Shown here: in pieces, positions 20,600 to 33,700 of the stretch
Numbering within the stretch: the first letter of the stretch is position 1
Layout of the letters: the number at the start of each line of letters is the position of its first letter
Assembly: GCF_000003815.2 (NCBI RefSeq)
Contig: NC_049983.1
Span: 3,356,282-3,420,281, forward strand
DNA from: Branchiostoma floridae
Lineage: Eukaryota; Chordata; Leptocardii; Amphioxiformes; Branchiostomatidae
Direction of reading: 5' to 3'
DNA: 64,000 nucleotides
Program-made: the position numbers and the translations under genes
Notes under the pieces: model-generated
Databases searched by the model: none
Told to the model about the DNA's origin: nothing
Seen by the model: only the letters and a program-made list of their open reading frames with translations

Positions 20600-23580
20600 A
20601 AACAAATTCTAGGGGCGTCAATCGGTGATTTATTACTGTCTAAAAGGACCTTTGCAAAAAGGTTCAAACGCCATTTCATGATAATCAGCTTCAAAGAGAG
20701 GTTGCTCAACCAACTGGGTACCTACTGAAAATAATCCTGACTGTGACTCAGTAGTGAAAAGATAATGGACACTACAGAACAAGGGCAATTTCCAAACCTA
20801 ACAGAAAACCTTATAAAACTACAGGTTATAAACTTAGATAGCTCATTTTGTTTTCATAATACTCATCACATTACAGAAATATGTACTAGTATTGTATTGT
20901 GTACTAATTAGGTTGTACTTGAATATATTGTGAGCAAGTACAAGCAAGGACTTGGGTCCCTCCCCTGATAAGGGGAATAACATTATGCACCTATCAGACA
21001 AGCCCTGAATGCAACCACCTACCAGGTTTGCTGCCAGGCTCTAGCAACAGCAACACAAAATAGCAAGCATTTGCACCTTGCAGACACATTAAGAACAATA
21101 ATGAAGAGGGGTCGGTTTCATGTTAAACAAAATAACCGATAAGGCTAAACAGACTTTAGGAGTGATCTACCGCAATTTGTGTACCTGCCCAACAAAGGTA
21201 AATGCCTTGCATACACGTCTTTGTTTTAAGGAAGGCAAAAACGTGTCCTGCAACAGTATGGAAAGAAGCACAAGGATAAAGTAGAGAAAGCGTAGAACCA
21301 AGCTTATGAACCAAACTATAGAAGGTGTGCTTGAGTCACCAAATTGAAAATAAATCCGTGATGGAAGTCACTTGAAGGCGGAAGAAAAATGGCCAGTCTA
21401 TGCATAATGTACAAACTGATGCTAGACATCAAAACATAAAGGGTTAATACCAGCTCAGAATTAAAAAAAAAAACTCTACCGAATGTTCTATCAAATGCTA
21501 TTTGTCTTCTAGGGAAGATGTTTATCTTTGAATTTGATTGCCCTTACATGTATTTCTTCTGTTACCTACAGAATTAGAAGTGAATATTGCACATAGACGA
21601 GGTAAAGTACATAAATACAGGGGTAAGTGGGGGGGGGGGCTAAATAAATATTTACAGGTATACGAAGATAAAAACATTTAAAAAAAATCATTATAGTAAT
21701 ATGACTAAGTGAATAATGGGAAATGATGTTTACAGTAAAAGACTGTTTTCTGTTTTCATGTTTTGTTTTGGGGACCACATGTGTCCAATTGGATCCGCCA
21801 GGCCTTTCATTTGCTGTTATCTTTTTATTTCGGAAAAATGAATGAAGAGAGATTGCAACACAAAAAGAAGTAGCCATGCCTTCAAGAACTACAGTTCAAC
21901 CTAGAGCTGACGTATTTAAAAATTATTATTTCTTAGGACTAACGTTGAGTGGAAATATCAAAATATATATACAAAGGCGCTTGTTGGAAAATGTACAACG
22001 TTTTTGAAATAGATAATGTATTTAGGCTAGGTCTGGGTGATAATTTAGTAGGTTCCTTCCTTATAACCCTGTCAAATTTGGCGAAAATCGATCGGCCGAG
22101 CCTCGCTTAAAATGCTAACTTTATTGCACAACAATTGTACATGGTACAAAGTATGGCTTATATTGACAGGGACGGTTTTCAGGTGAAAAAAAAGCGTAAC
22201 CCTCTGTCGATTAAATATGGCCGATCTTCCATCGACACGCCCGAAGATCGTGGATAATGTGACAGGGGTATTAGCAGGGCATCATAGTTTCTACTTCTTG
22301 GAAAAAGATTAGTGTTACATATGTAACATCCTGGGCAGACAAATGATCTCATTACATACACTCGCTGCATGATCAAGAGACTTATAAGAAAGCATAAACA
22401 GCACGAGGCAAACCTAATCATCTCTAGACTTTGATGTACTGTAGACTTTTACGTGCTCGGCCTGCTGCTGACGTGTTCTTTTCCGTACAACAAATCTCTA
22501 GAGCTCGTAACAAATCTAGTTGTACATGTCAAGCAAGCCATTGCAGAAGTGTATTCAACAATGATACAATTGTCCTAACTATCCTAATCCGTAATTCTAC
22601 AGCATTTTGTCTGAACATATTTCTACATATCCGTCATAACATTAGCCGCCACTTCTGCAAACGGTCTATTATCTGCTACATAACGTTATTTAAAATCCTA
22701 GCATGCATATACATTTTTGAAAGATTTTCGTAATATATGATACATAGTCTTATTTTTAAGACGTACAATGTAGTTTCAGAGACCCAACGTATAGTCTTGT
22801 GGTAGAAGTCAAAGGACATTCAAACCTAAAAACAAACAAAACCAAGTAAAGACAACGAAGGCTGAATATATTATGTGGCTGCAAAAAGAACCCAATTAGA
22901 TGACTGGAACGATTCAAAACGTTAAGTATTTGCGACTTACTGTGCGATTTCTGTGGACGCTATTCGCATACAGGGACGATTTGGTCCCTTGGAATCAACC
23001 AGAGACGTACGGACAAGAATAAATGAATAACACTTGCTTCTGGGAACTTGGCTCTGTTCTTTACTAGAGGCAAAGGGGTGACGCACACACAAATAGCGCC
23101 TGCGCCTAGAGACCAAGGTGAGAGAGAATATAGTATGCAGCTTTAAACAATTGAAAAGCCTGTCAATGGGATATGATGTTAAATCAGGTCAGTTTTGGAG
23201 TGGCTGTGGTAGGACAGACCATATACATGTTGAATCAGTTATAAAAAAATTACCTTTCTTCATCACGTTTTTTTCCACCCCCCAGAAGAAAGTGGTATCA
23301 TCTCCGGATAGCTGTTTTGATCGTAACAGACCAATCCAAGGGCTCTGATTAGTGTGTGTGTGTGGGGGGGGGGGTGTTCTGTCTCATAACTAGCCGTATG
23401 GAAATTATTGCAAATGAATTTAGTGAGACTGGACACAGTAGGCTAGCGTTTGAGGGTATGTTTGTATGGCTTGAATTCTGAATTCTTGAGATAATGACAC
23501 ATTTGTTTCCTCCATTCCCCATAGGATTATTACTTGTATTACCGGGGAAAATATAACTCTGCAATCACCCCTATAGGTTT
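20600..23580. other. intergenic, no gene recognised
   Basis: AT-rich sequence with short frames only. It holds a poly-G run at 21627 and a TG/G simple tract at 23350-23374. No domain, convincing exon or RNA gene was seen. Confidence 0.5.
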
Positions 23581-23584
23581 ATTG

Positions 23585-23700
23585 GTACCTACTCACCTAT
23601 GATACGTTGCTGCAGTCACGTGGCTCCAACGTCACGTCCCGGAAGCTACAATAGACGGACGAGTTCATTCAATGAGCAAGGCTGGTGGAGTCACCCGAAA
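23585..23700 (+). repeat. solo fragment of a Penelope-type arm
   Basis: CTGCAGTCACGTGG, ACGTCACGTCCCGGAAGCTAC, GTTCATTCAATGAGCAAGGC and CCCGAAAATTTGTG align in order with the arm at 38902-39053. No coding part lies next to it. Confidence 0.6.
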
Positions 23701-24177
23701 ATTTGTGTTATGTAAAATTTAGTTCTTTTTATATAGATATAATGTATGATATCATTCACCAACACAGATTACGTTTTGAAGAGAAGTTGAATGGGGGATG
23801 GGGGTACTTCCCAGAAAATGATAACTATAATGGTATGCATTGCAAATTCTTGCCCGAGGGCCAGTTGTAGGTACAAACAACATGTAAAATAAGGAAAATA
23901 CAAAGGTGCTAGGAACTACATTCTATGACTATGCCGTGCTACTAAGTGTACATTATACTGGTTTTGTTGGGTTTGACTTCTTCTTTTCAGGCAGTGGAAT
24001 TGAAGACTGCCCACTTCTTTTATAATGTGTGGGTTCTTTGATTTTAATTGTAGGATAGATTTCTCATTGTCAGGAATAGTTAGGAAGTAAGCGTGTATTT
24101 TGGATACACTCATAAATAGTTGGTTTCGTCATCATAAAAAGAACAATTAGAGATAAAATTACTCTCGTCTTACACAG

Positions 24178-24975
24178 CATTTGAGGGGCAATATGTAGAA
24201 ATCCTCCCAGACACAGGTAGCTTCATATATCTCCCCCTTTCTATTTCCAGGGGGTGGGCACTAATTCTAATCTTACAGGTAGCGGAACGCTGCTCAAAGT
24301 CACTAAGATATTTCTCTATACCATATTCGGTTTTACATTTTCTGTAAAATCTAAGCTTGCCAGTATCGGCAGACAGATTATGGAAGAAAGTTTGAATATA
24401 CATATCTGAAAACCTTGTCCTTAATAGATTGCATATATGTTGAGGATCATAGTTAGTGCTATCACCATATAATAAGTATAAGTAGCCACAGTGATCGAAG
24501 ATCTCCTTAACTCGCTGTAATAATGTCCGTCGACGACTATTTGTCAGAGATGCATGTTGTAATCGGAGAGCATCAACTTGCAGTGGGTGTGTATCGGTGT
24601 CTAGTTGTGTTAAGTGTGTCCAGAATTTTACAGTGCGCAGGGATATATCTAAATCTAGTGGGAACCTTCCTAGTTCTGCTCTGGCTGCTACATTACTACT
24701 GTTTCTGTGCACACCAAGTACATTCTTGCATAATTTTCATGGGAATTTTCAATAGGTGACGTGTCATTTATATGGTCTTTGCCCCAGATTTCACATCCAT
24801 ACAGAAGTATTGGTTTAATACAAGTGTCGAATATTCTTAGTAGGCACTTCGGAGAGACAGACGAACGGAGTAGCGATTTGAGACTGAACATGGCCTTTCG
24901 TGCTCTGAGTGAGAGCTGTTTTTGTGCAAGAGAGAAAATGCCTGATGCCGTAATATAACAGACGCCGATGTACAA
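24178..24975 (-). mobile_element. LINE ORF2 C-terminal fragment
   Basis: Two overlapping frames give a continuous LINE-like C-terminus. The first (24975 down to about 24700) has FSLAQKQLSLRARKAMFSLK and CIKPILLYGCEIWG. The second continues with HRNSSNVAARAELGRFPLD and ISLRTVKFW. A frameshift near 24700 separates them. This arrangement (ILLYGCEIWG, then AARAELGRFPL) is typical of reverse transcriptase thumb and C-terminal regions of animal LINEs. The element is 5' truncated and inactive. Confidence 0.8.
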
Positions 24976-24999
24976 GTGTTACCGTGGGACATTTACTCA

Positions 25000-27900
25000 G
25001 CAAAACACAAGATGTTTCTCAGTTAATTTCTTCGGATTTCTCAGAAACCTAGTAAAGGGTCGTTCTTTGTTTATAAGTGGACGAAATTCATTATACTTTC
25101 ATGCCAATAACCATCAACAAACCATTTCTCTCGCGGATGCAAATTAATCGAATATCTCTGAAGATGGCATATGCATACATATAGCGTTATCCATGTGGGG
25201 ACCATTCTTCCTACATACGATTGTCTAGTTGAGGGCCATGTGAATCTTGGATGTCCGATGTGGCTGTAAACATGCGTTTATATAGGTGGAGATTTCAACC
25301 CAAAATTGGCGTTTTCTCGAAGGGTGCAGGTTCCGGTCGAAGCATCTGGAAATGCCAATGGAGTACCATGGCGGCACACTGAACCGCCGACATGGTTATC
25401 CTACTAACCCGAGGAACGCTGACATCGCAGAGATAGCGCAGGCCATGGGTTAGCTGTCCCGGTCAACACCGAACAGGGACAGTTTGGAACCACCGCGGTA
25501 CCGGCGCTGGAGCCAAGGCATCCACAACGACCAGAAGAGAAGGCGCTAATAGAATTCTGTGATTCACTGTTGTTATTTCTTTTATTTTTGCGTGACAATA
25601 CTTTCGTACTTAGATTTAGACCTATTTTTGCCCTGTTCCACTTGTGTAACCATCATAATGTATTTTGTGTAAGTGTATGGATTTCAGTTGTCTTAGTTAT
25701 GGTAATGAGCAGGTTGGTATGTCAGCATTGTTATTAGATTGCTTATGTGTTACTTGTACACGTAATTACCTTTATTTGTTGTGATGATGGTTTTCTTCGT
25801 TTTATGATGCATATACTTGAATAAAAAATCACATGTATACTTCCAAATGTCTTGATTATGAACAATGCTTTCGGCAGAACCTGCTTATCATTAGTCTGAA
25901 AAAGTGGTGTCCAGAAACTATGGTCCAGAGATGTACTTAAAGAGGTCATGTTTTACATATCTGATGAAGCAATAAATGTCAACAGAACAGGGGTCAACAA
26001 TTGTAGAGATATAGTTGGTTGGAACATAGCCGTATTTACTCATTGACGTATGTACGTGCACTTGGCATGTATGCTTTAGCATCCGTCACTATTTGTCAAG
26101 ATGTATGTTTAATGAATCTTATTGTTTGCGTGACACACTTGTGAGCTACTTGGACGAGAAGGACGCCCCTGAGGTCAAGGGTTTCCTGCCCCACTTCCCA
26201 GCTACTATCCTGTTGGAGTATGTCTGTGATACTTGCACAATCAAGAGGAAGACTCAACTGGTAACATCTAAAATCCTTACAGATTATTCAGTACCGTATG
26301 TGAAGTTCGGTAGTTTCTAATGAGATAAGACTTAATAAGAACTGACTGGTTGATTGGTTGATTTGTTGATTGATTCATTCATTACTGAATTGAGAGAGGG
26401 GACTGTATTTTGATTTAAGATCTATCTTCTATTACTGTCAAAATCCAAGGGTCAGCTATGCCCTTAATCTCATAATACTGACATAATCAAATCATGAGGT
26501 TAATACCTATTCACAGCAAGGGAATGTCTTTTAGTCTACGTAAGTAATATAGTTAATTGAGTAATTGACAATGTGAGGTAAAATAAATTGTTTGGTACCT
26601 TCGGCTATGTATTCAAGGTAACATTATCAAATGTTGTGGCGCTACTTAGTAGAGTTTGACTACAAACCATACCTTTAGCTTCTTTGTAAGTGGATAATAT
26701 TTGGACAACTGTTTTGTGATCGTTTTTGTATTGATCATTCGTCAATTGTCCGTCATCACTCATGTAATTTAACATACGTTTTTATTAAATCTTTGATTTG
26801 TGACGTAGTTCTTACTCTATAGAGTAAGATAGATAATTTGCTGCGTTAGTTATTAATTATATTGCAAGTCGTTGGATGTTAGACATCCACGTAGTAAGAC
26901 TTATTTGGATACTATCGATGGAATGAACAAATGTCTGGTGGTCGTTTTGTTTTTGCTATTATCATTTCAATTTTTCGTTGTCGACGTATACTGTTACACC
27001 TATGTTATTTTAGTGCGCCTTTGATTTATGACAATGGTGTTACTGTTACTCTATAGTTTATGGATAGATGCTTTATATAACTATGTTGTATTTGGTAAAT
27101 TTTACCACTTGTATGCTGATAATCTTATGCTGTTTGTGTAATTCAGTCAAATAAAAGATACTTGTTCTGATATTTTCTTATCCTACTTGCATCAGATGGT
27201 AGATCTGCCATCCATGACATCAAACTGTTTTGGCCTTCCTAGTCCAGTATATCTGCAGTTCATACAATGGCCAAAGGACGAAGCATTGGGAAAGTACAAT
27301 GGATATATCCTGCCCTATGGTTTCGGTACGCACTCCCGGAAAACTTGCTTGATGCTTTATATGTGTCAGAGTCATTGACAACAGAAGAGTGTGAGAATTC
27401 TCAATCATACTTAGAGTATGCAAATGTGTACGACATTAGCATAAAATTTAGAGAAAAAAATATTCTAGATATTTCATGGAAGTTGGAGGTCTCAGACTCT
27501 TGTTTTGTCTTATTTATTCCAAAGATGCCTAGTAACATCATATGTAATAACTTCCATGAAATAAACCCCTGATTTCTTTAAAAAGTAGTCATTGGACATG
27601 TGAAAAGGCATCACGTGTCATTGAGAACCCATAGCGATACATTTAAGCAGTTAATAGCTGTTTTTCTCTGTAATTATCTCTTGAACTGCTAAGAGGCAAT
27701 TTCGATCCATACACGGACCGCGATATTCTAAAATTGTTTCTGCCAGTTCATACTAGTGACGCTGGAAAAGAGTGATAGATACCACTCAAAACCTACGGAA
27801 GTAAATTTCCGCTTTTTTGCAATTGTAGAGATTGAATCAAATTTGAATATTGTTCACCTGGACGTCTAACCTTCAAAAGCATCACCTGATTTCTATCCTT

Positions 27901-28370
27901 AATTTGAGACTGCAAATTTTGAGTTTTGTGATTGCCCTACGTATATATGTCAAGGCTCTTTATGGATAAAAGTTTTCTTGCTTATGATGCTTGTTGAAGC
28001 ATTGAGGTAAGGTTTAAAATTGTGGCATTGTTAAAACTGGAGCGATGCCAGCTTTATACGTATATTTCTTGTAGGCTGATAAACGGATTTTAATACCTTG
28101 ACTGGTAGAGTTCTACAAAGTATCATTTATCGAATACAACTCTTAGAAATTTTACGATTATCATTTACTAGTCTGTGCCATACAAATGCTAGTTACGTCA
28201 ACAAATACATAGCGTTATACATTTGCCACCTCATACTCACGCAAAACAATGTGTCCATGACAGCATTCATACAGCGATGTCACCTTTATATAGCCAGTAG
28301 AAAGTTTAATTATGCTGTTTTACATCACCCTGTTAATTTTTAAATACCAATACTAGTTAGTTCATGTTGA
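25000..28370. other. intergenic, one weak exon-like stretch
   Basis: Mostly AT-rich without genes. A GC-richer patch lies at 25300-25540 without a clear frame. At 26093-26320 a 75-codon plus-strand frame (YLDEKDAPEVKGFLPHF, TILLEYVCDTC) has better composition than its surroundings and a possible donor at CAACTG/GTAACA, but it is not recognised and no partner exon was found. Confidence 0.35.
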
Positions 28371-28379
28371 TTTGATTAT

Positions 28380-29430
28380 AGCCCCGGTCACAAAGCGCGT
28401 ACGATTTCTTGCGATGGTATATTCCGCATATCGTACGATGAGCGCAGTAAATCGCAGCAAAATCGTAAGCAAAATCAGCCATCGCAACGCATCGGATGAT
28501 GTTCAAAATTTTTCCAGCGTCGTACGATTTTTCACTTGTGTCTCTTTTGAATAGCCGCCTGGCCGCTTTTGTGCTTCTTTAACGAACAAAATGTGGACTT
28601 AGCTGTTGAATACCTTCCTATAATATCTTTAACTGTAAAAATAAATTAAAAGAGACCATGACAACAAGAATATTACAAGAAAAGTTCAAATCAAGCGTTA
28701 GTACTGGTATGATTATCTCGGCCTGCTTGCCGGCTCTACGTGTCAGGCTCTTTCGAAGATCGTATCATGATATGCTATCAACAAAAAGATGCAATCATAC
28801 AAAAATCATATCATAAGCATTATATCATATATATTTCCGACTCATAGAGCCTGCCTTTATGTTCGAGTTGTCCCCATGGTTATTACGATTATGGTAAACT
28901 GACCCAAGACCGACGAGAGCTTAGATTTGATCTAATTATAAACTCACGTGCATGAAGCGATCAAACAATTGTCTGCATCACCTGTGCGGGACGCGCTGTT
29001 CTCTGGTTGCGACTGTGGCAGTTGCGACTGATATATTTTCCCTTTTCGTCAATATCGACAATATCAGGGAAAAATGAAACGATCACAACATGCTAACAAT
29101 TCATAAATCTATAACCTCATCAGTAGACAAAAATTGCCGTAATGAAGTCTGCTATGGGGGCAAATAAAATCTTACGACGATAGCGAAATTTTGAACATGT
29201 TCAAAATCCATTTCAGCTCTATTTTTCGTCATACGACGCTCCCCGATTTACTGCGATTGACACAGGAACGCTCTTATGACCTCATCGTACGATGCACTAC
29301 GCGCTTTGTGACCACGGCTTTATATATCTAAACCATTGCTTCCGATTTTCCCCCGACTTACGACGCACTGCGCTCATACTGCGCATCGGAAGGAATCGCA
29401 AGGAATCGTACGCGCTTTGTGACCGGGGCT
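28380..29430. mobile_element. 1.05-kb element with terminal inverted repeats
   Basis: The left end AGCCCCGGTCACAAAGCGCG and the right end CGCGCTTTGTGACCGGGGCT are perfect inverted repeats. A second, inner copy of the terminus (CGCGCTTTGTGACCACGGCT) lies at 29301-29320, so one element may sit inside another. No transposase is encoded: non-autonomous. Confidence 0.85.
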
Positions 29431-29459
29431 TAAAGGTGAAATTTATTGCTCGACATTTG

Positions 29460-30740
29460 TACATTGTACAATGTATGGCAACGGCTGTTACACAAGTACA
29501 AAATAAGTGTATAGAATAAGACTCAATATCCGAATTAACATAACAAGAAGGGCTATCAAAAGTCTTTGATATAGTCTTACAATCGAGTTGGGCTATACAT
29601 TGAGTTTCATTACTCTTTCTAATAGCCAAGCAGTCTTTGGTATATTTGCCTATCTTTGCATTATGGGAGTTGTGGCAAGTTATATACAAATATGTCTGTA
29701 GCATCGAGTCTCTTAAAATCTGTTGTACTGGATTCGTGAAATATGAATAACTCATTACGTAAAAAAGCTTATCTAGAACATTCCAGTAAAATTATATGGA
29801 TGACGTCCACGCGCGCATCAATTTTCGTCTATTTCCAAAAAGAACGTTTTGAACTTGACTATAAATTGGACACAGCAGCTGTCAAATGAGCAAATAGATG
29901 TTTCAAAAAAATTAAAGAAAACAGGCACTGATATCGTAGAATCCTAAAGCCAATTCCAATGTCAAAGAAGAAAATGTGAAAGAACTTTGAATGAAGACTG
30001 TCATTTGGTACACCATATTCTGTGCCTTTAGTAATTTGTTCAACCTTCCTGGGCACCTACAATTCATAATGATGGCTACTTTTGTAACCAAGCTTTTCTT
30101 TTCTCCGCATGTTAGCATCAGTTTCGGGGTTCCCATTGGATGTCATCCATATAATCAAATTAACATGGCCTTACTGGTAGAAAATACATATTGTCCAGCC
30201 CAGTTGAACACTCGTAGAAGATCAGATCACCACAACAGGCTAGAAACGCCAGTTTTAAAGCTATACTAATTATTCGTTATTAACGTATCCTTTTGAATAT
30301 AATTTGAAACCAATACTTGATACAACAACGCATTGCATTCCGATAGTATGCTATATGTACATATGCGACTAATCTGTTTTAATGAGTCATTTGCAATGCG
30401 TCATAAAAGCATAAGCACAGCAGATATCACAGATAATTTTCATTTCAAATTCTTCGCAAGTTAAGATGGACGCACACAACACACAAATTGACACACACCA
30501 CACACACACAAACACAGATACATTGACAGAGAGAGAGAGAGAAAGAGAGATAGAGAACGTATTTGGCAAAGGTACTAAAGTTTTGGAAAGCTATCTAGCT
30601 CTCAAAAAACAAACTTTACAAGTCTCATCAACGAGAACAGAAGATAAAAACTCCCCACTTCAATACATTAAGTTAATGAACTGGATATTGATCAATATCA
30701 GGCAATTCTCCATCCAGGAAAACACCAAAACGCGCCCCAG
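29460..30740. other. intergenic, with a copy of a dispersed repeat
   Basis: The segment 29930-30180 resembles 34880-35115: both contain TTCAACCTTCCTG-like, GGATGTCATCCATA/GGATGCCATCCATA and CAAATTAACATGG-like blocks. A CA/GA microsatellite lies at 30466-30557. No gene seen. Confidence 0.45.
30466..30557. repeat. imperfect (CA)n/(GA)n microsatellite
   Basis: CA-rich tract with interruptions followed by GAGAGAGAGAGA. An open frame through it is an artefact. Confidence 0.9.
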
Positions 30741-30744
30741 AACT

Positions 30745-33700
30745 CTAGACGAATGTAAGTGGTGTGTCATAGAGGGGACCTTCCATACCAGTTACATACT
30801 CTTCAGAAAAAGACTGAAATACAGGGAGCTTGTAGTAGTGTATTTTGAGAGTACATCCACTACCGTTTGACGATATCGACGTCGTGTCGCTGTGTTCGTA
30901 CCCGCTGTCCCTTGACGATCCAGATGACGTCACCACGCTAACGTCATCCGGACAACAATCAGAGTCAAGACTCTTTCCTAGGGTATCTAAAATAACATTT
31001 GGTGTTACCCCACCACACAACAACATCCTGTTGTCCGACGACAATACGTTCTTGATAAGTTCCTGGACATCTGGGCGCCCGATTTCTTTGAAAATGTTAG
31101 ACAGCCTTTGCAGGGCCACGGTACCTCCGGAAACGTTCTCCGTTTCCCAAAAGTCCAGAAGCTTGCTCGTTGGGCTGCGAACATTGAAGAAAGACATTTA
31201 TCATTTCTGATTCTAGTATTGTATATGCATATCTCACATGCATACTTCGTTCATTTGACGAATTGATATAGTCCCTTTACCTGCTTTTAACCGGGCTATT
31301 TTTGTCATATTGTGACGGGGGGGTGGGGGTGGGGGTGGGAGCGTTTGTCGAGGCCACCCTTGGTAAATGCAAAGCTACTTCTCGTTTTACCCCTCATCTT
31401 TCAGAGAACGATGGACTCGTAGAATCACAAGATCAAATAAAACGTATTTATGAGGCAATATGACGTCATCTGTGTTCCCAAAGTCAGTACCTTCCTACCT
31501 CATTTGTCGCCCTATCCATGTGATGGTAGGTGAATCAATCTCAAGTTTCTCAGCCATCATCCTCCAGTCGTTCCCCAGGCGTGTTTCCACGTCAAGGAGA
31601 ACACACATCTCATGCCGAACCTCTAACGGTAGGATAGGGAAGGGGCGATTGTTCGGCCGAAGCTCGCCTTGCTGATGTAAGAACGCTTGTGTTGGTGTAA
31701 GGGAACCGCCGAGTGCCTCACTGCTCGGTAACATCTGGTCATGAAAATATGTTACAACAAACTACAATTACTATAAAAGAGAGATATGAACTTGCATCAA
31801 AGTTCGTAAAACACAAATACAAAAATAGATTTATAGGTACACCAGAGTTGTACCGGACTGATTATGCTACGATGCTATATATTTAATACTGGACAAAATG
31901 GAGCAAAGGGCAAAGTAAGGTAAGAATAGCATTGAAAATCACATTTGGCTTTGGATTGTTTGACACATATCCTGCAAAAGTGAATCACCTTTAGTGTGTC
32001 GGACGGTTTCAAGGTGACTGTTTGGCCATAGGTTTTCTCTTGCCACACGGAAATCGTTGACCAGATGTCACTCAGTGCAGCCTGTGGGTTCAACTTCTCG
32101 AGTCGAATGGTGCATGAAGCGTCGGTATCGTCTTGGCCATCCCAGAGCTGTGCCACATCTAGCAACTTGAAGATAAGGATATTTTGTTTCGTTCTCGTAA
32201 CGAATACAGCAGAAGTTGACAAAAAAAGTACAGTCAAACCTGCCCAAGACGATCACCCTGGGGACCAGACAAATGCGGTTGATTTTGTCAGGTGGTCGGT
32301 TAGAAGAGTATCGACTCACAACATGCCCGTTGCATAGTTTAAATGGTTTCCGTTGTGTTAAATGGCAAATAGCAAGCACACGCACGTGCACGCATGCCGC
32401 CATCTTTATTTTGGACATAACATCGTAATGGTAGTCAAAACTGGTCGAATATGGCACAAAATAGCGCTAGTTATGATAGAAAATCGATGGTACCTTAAGA
32501 TTTGAAAATGATGCGGTCGTTATGGGCAGGGCTTTGGTGTGGTCTCGGTCGCGTTGGCCAAGTGGTCGTTGTGAAGAGGTCACTTAATGCTTACGTCAAT
32601 GGGGAAAATTTTCTGGACAGAGAAAAAGTGGTCGTAATGGTCGCTAAGAAGAGGTAGTCGTTTGGACAGACTTGACTGTACGTTAAAAAATGAGAATAAG
32701 TGTAAAAAATTTACCTGCTTCTCGTCACTGTCATCCACCGCCCTCCAGCCAGCGGCAATCTTGCTCACCTGCACACAGAGCTTCCCTCCTTGTCTGTCCA
32801 CATGCATTCTTCTGTCGTCATCGAGAAGCCGACCACCAAAATGACTCATCTCTTTGGCACACATGCGCTGAAAAATATCAAATAAATAACATTTTCTTAT
32901 AAATAGTTAAACTATTACATCCAATACAAAAATTAGACTCAATCAAATTGACCTGAACAGCACCGGTCTTTGTCAAGGAATGAACAATCCACTGCTGCCG
33001 TGACTGGGGCTGTTCAGTGTTGTGTTGGGTATTACAGTTTATAACACAGTAACAACAGTTTTCTTAAAAAATGATAAAGAATGTATGATGTTGAAGCAAA
33101 TGCCTGAAACAATTCAGGAAATCTTACCTCCCTCGCATCTGCAGAGGAGTCATAAAATCTTATTCGCAACTTGTACAGACGATTGTCAGAAGTTTGCTCG
33201 GAGGCAAACGCTCCGACTCGAATAATCTTTTCGCCAGTCTTTTGTACATCGGCTAAAGATGTCTTGTCCTTTGCATCTGCTCCGAACCCGGTGAAGTGAG
33301 AGAGGTACAAGATACATTTGCCATTTCGAACGATGAAGGCTGCATCATCGTTTTCATGCAGAGGGTGCCACTCCTCTTCTGATCCTACTTCAGTGTTGGT
33401 AAACTTGGGAATAATCTCATCATGGTTTGAATCCACAGGGAAGGACAGAATCACGTGGTCAAGAAACGTCGTACCGGTTGGTCCGCAGTGCACGATGGGA
33501 GCCGGTTTCCCGTCATTCACGCTGCTGGGAGGGACAAAGATGTAGATGGTCTGGAGCTTCCCGTCTTCGATGGCTCCTGGTGGGACAAACAGGACGATGT
33601 CGTGACGGGGTAGGGGCAGATGGCCACCAGTGTGATCAAAGACACCAGCTGCGAAGTTTGTGGAACTATAATTGGTCTGCAGTTGGATGCACAAAGCGCT

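Noticed and set aside
29297-29755. 152-codon minus-strand frame
   Set aside because: Its C-terminal half runs through the terminal repeats of a TIR element, and no motif was recognised.
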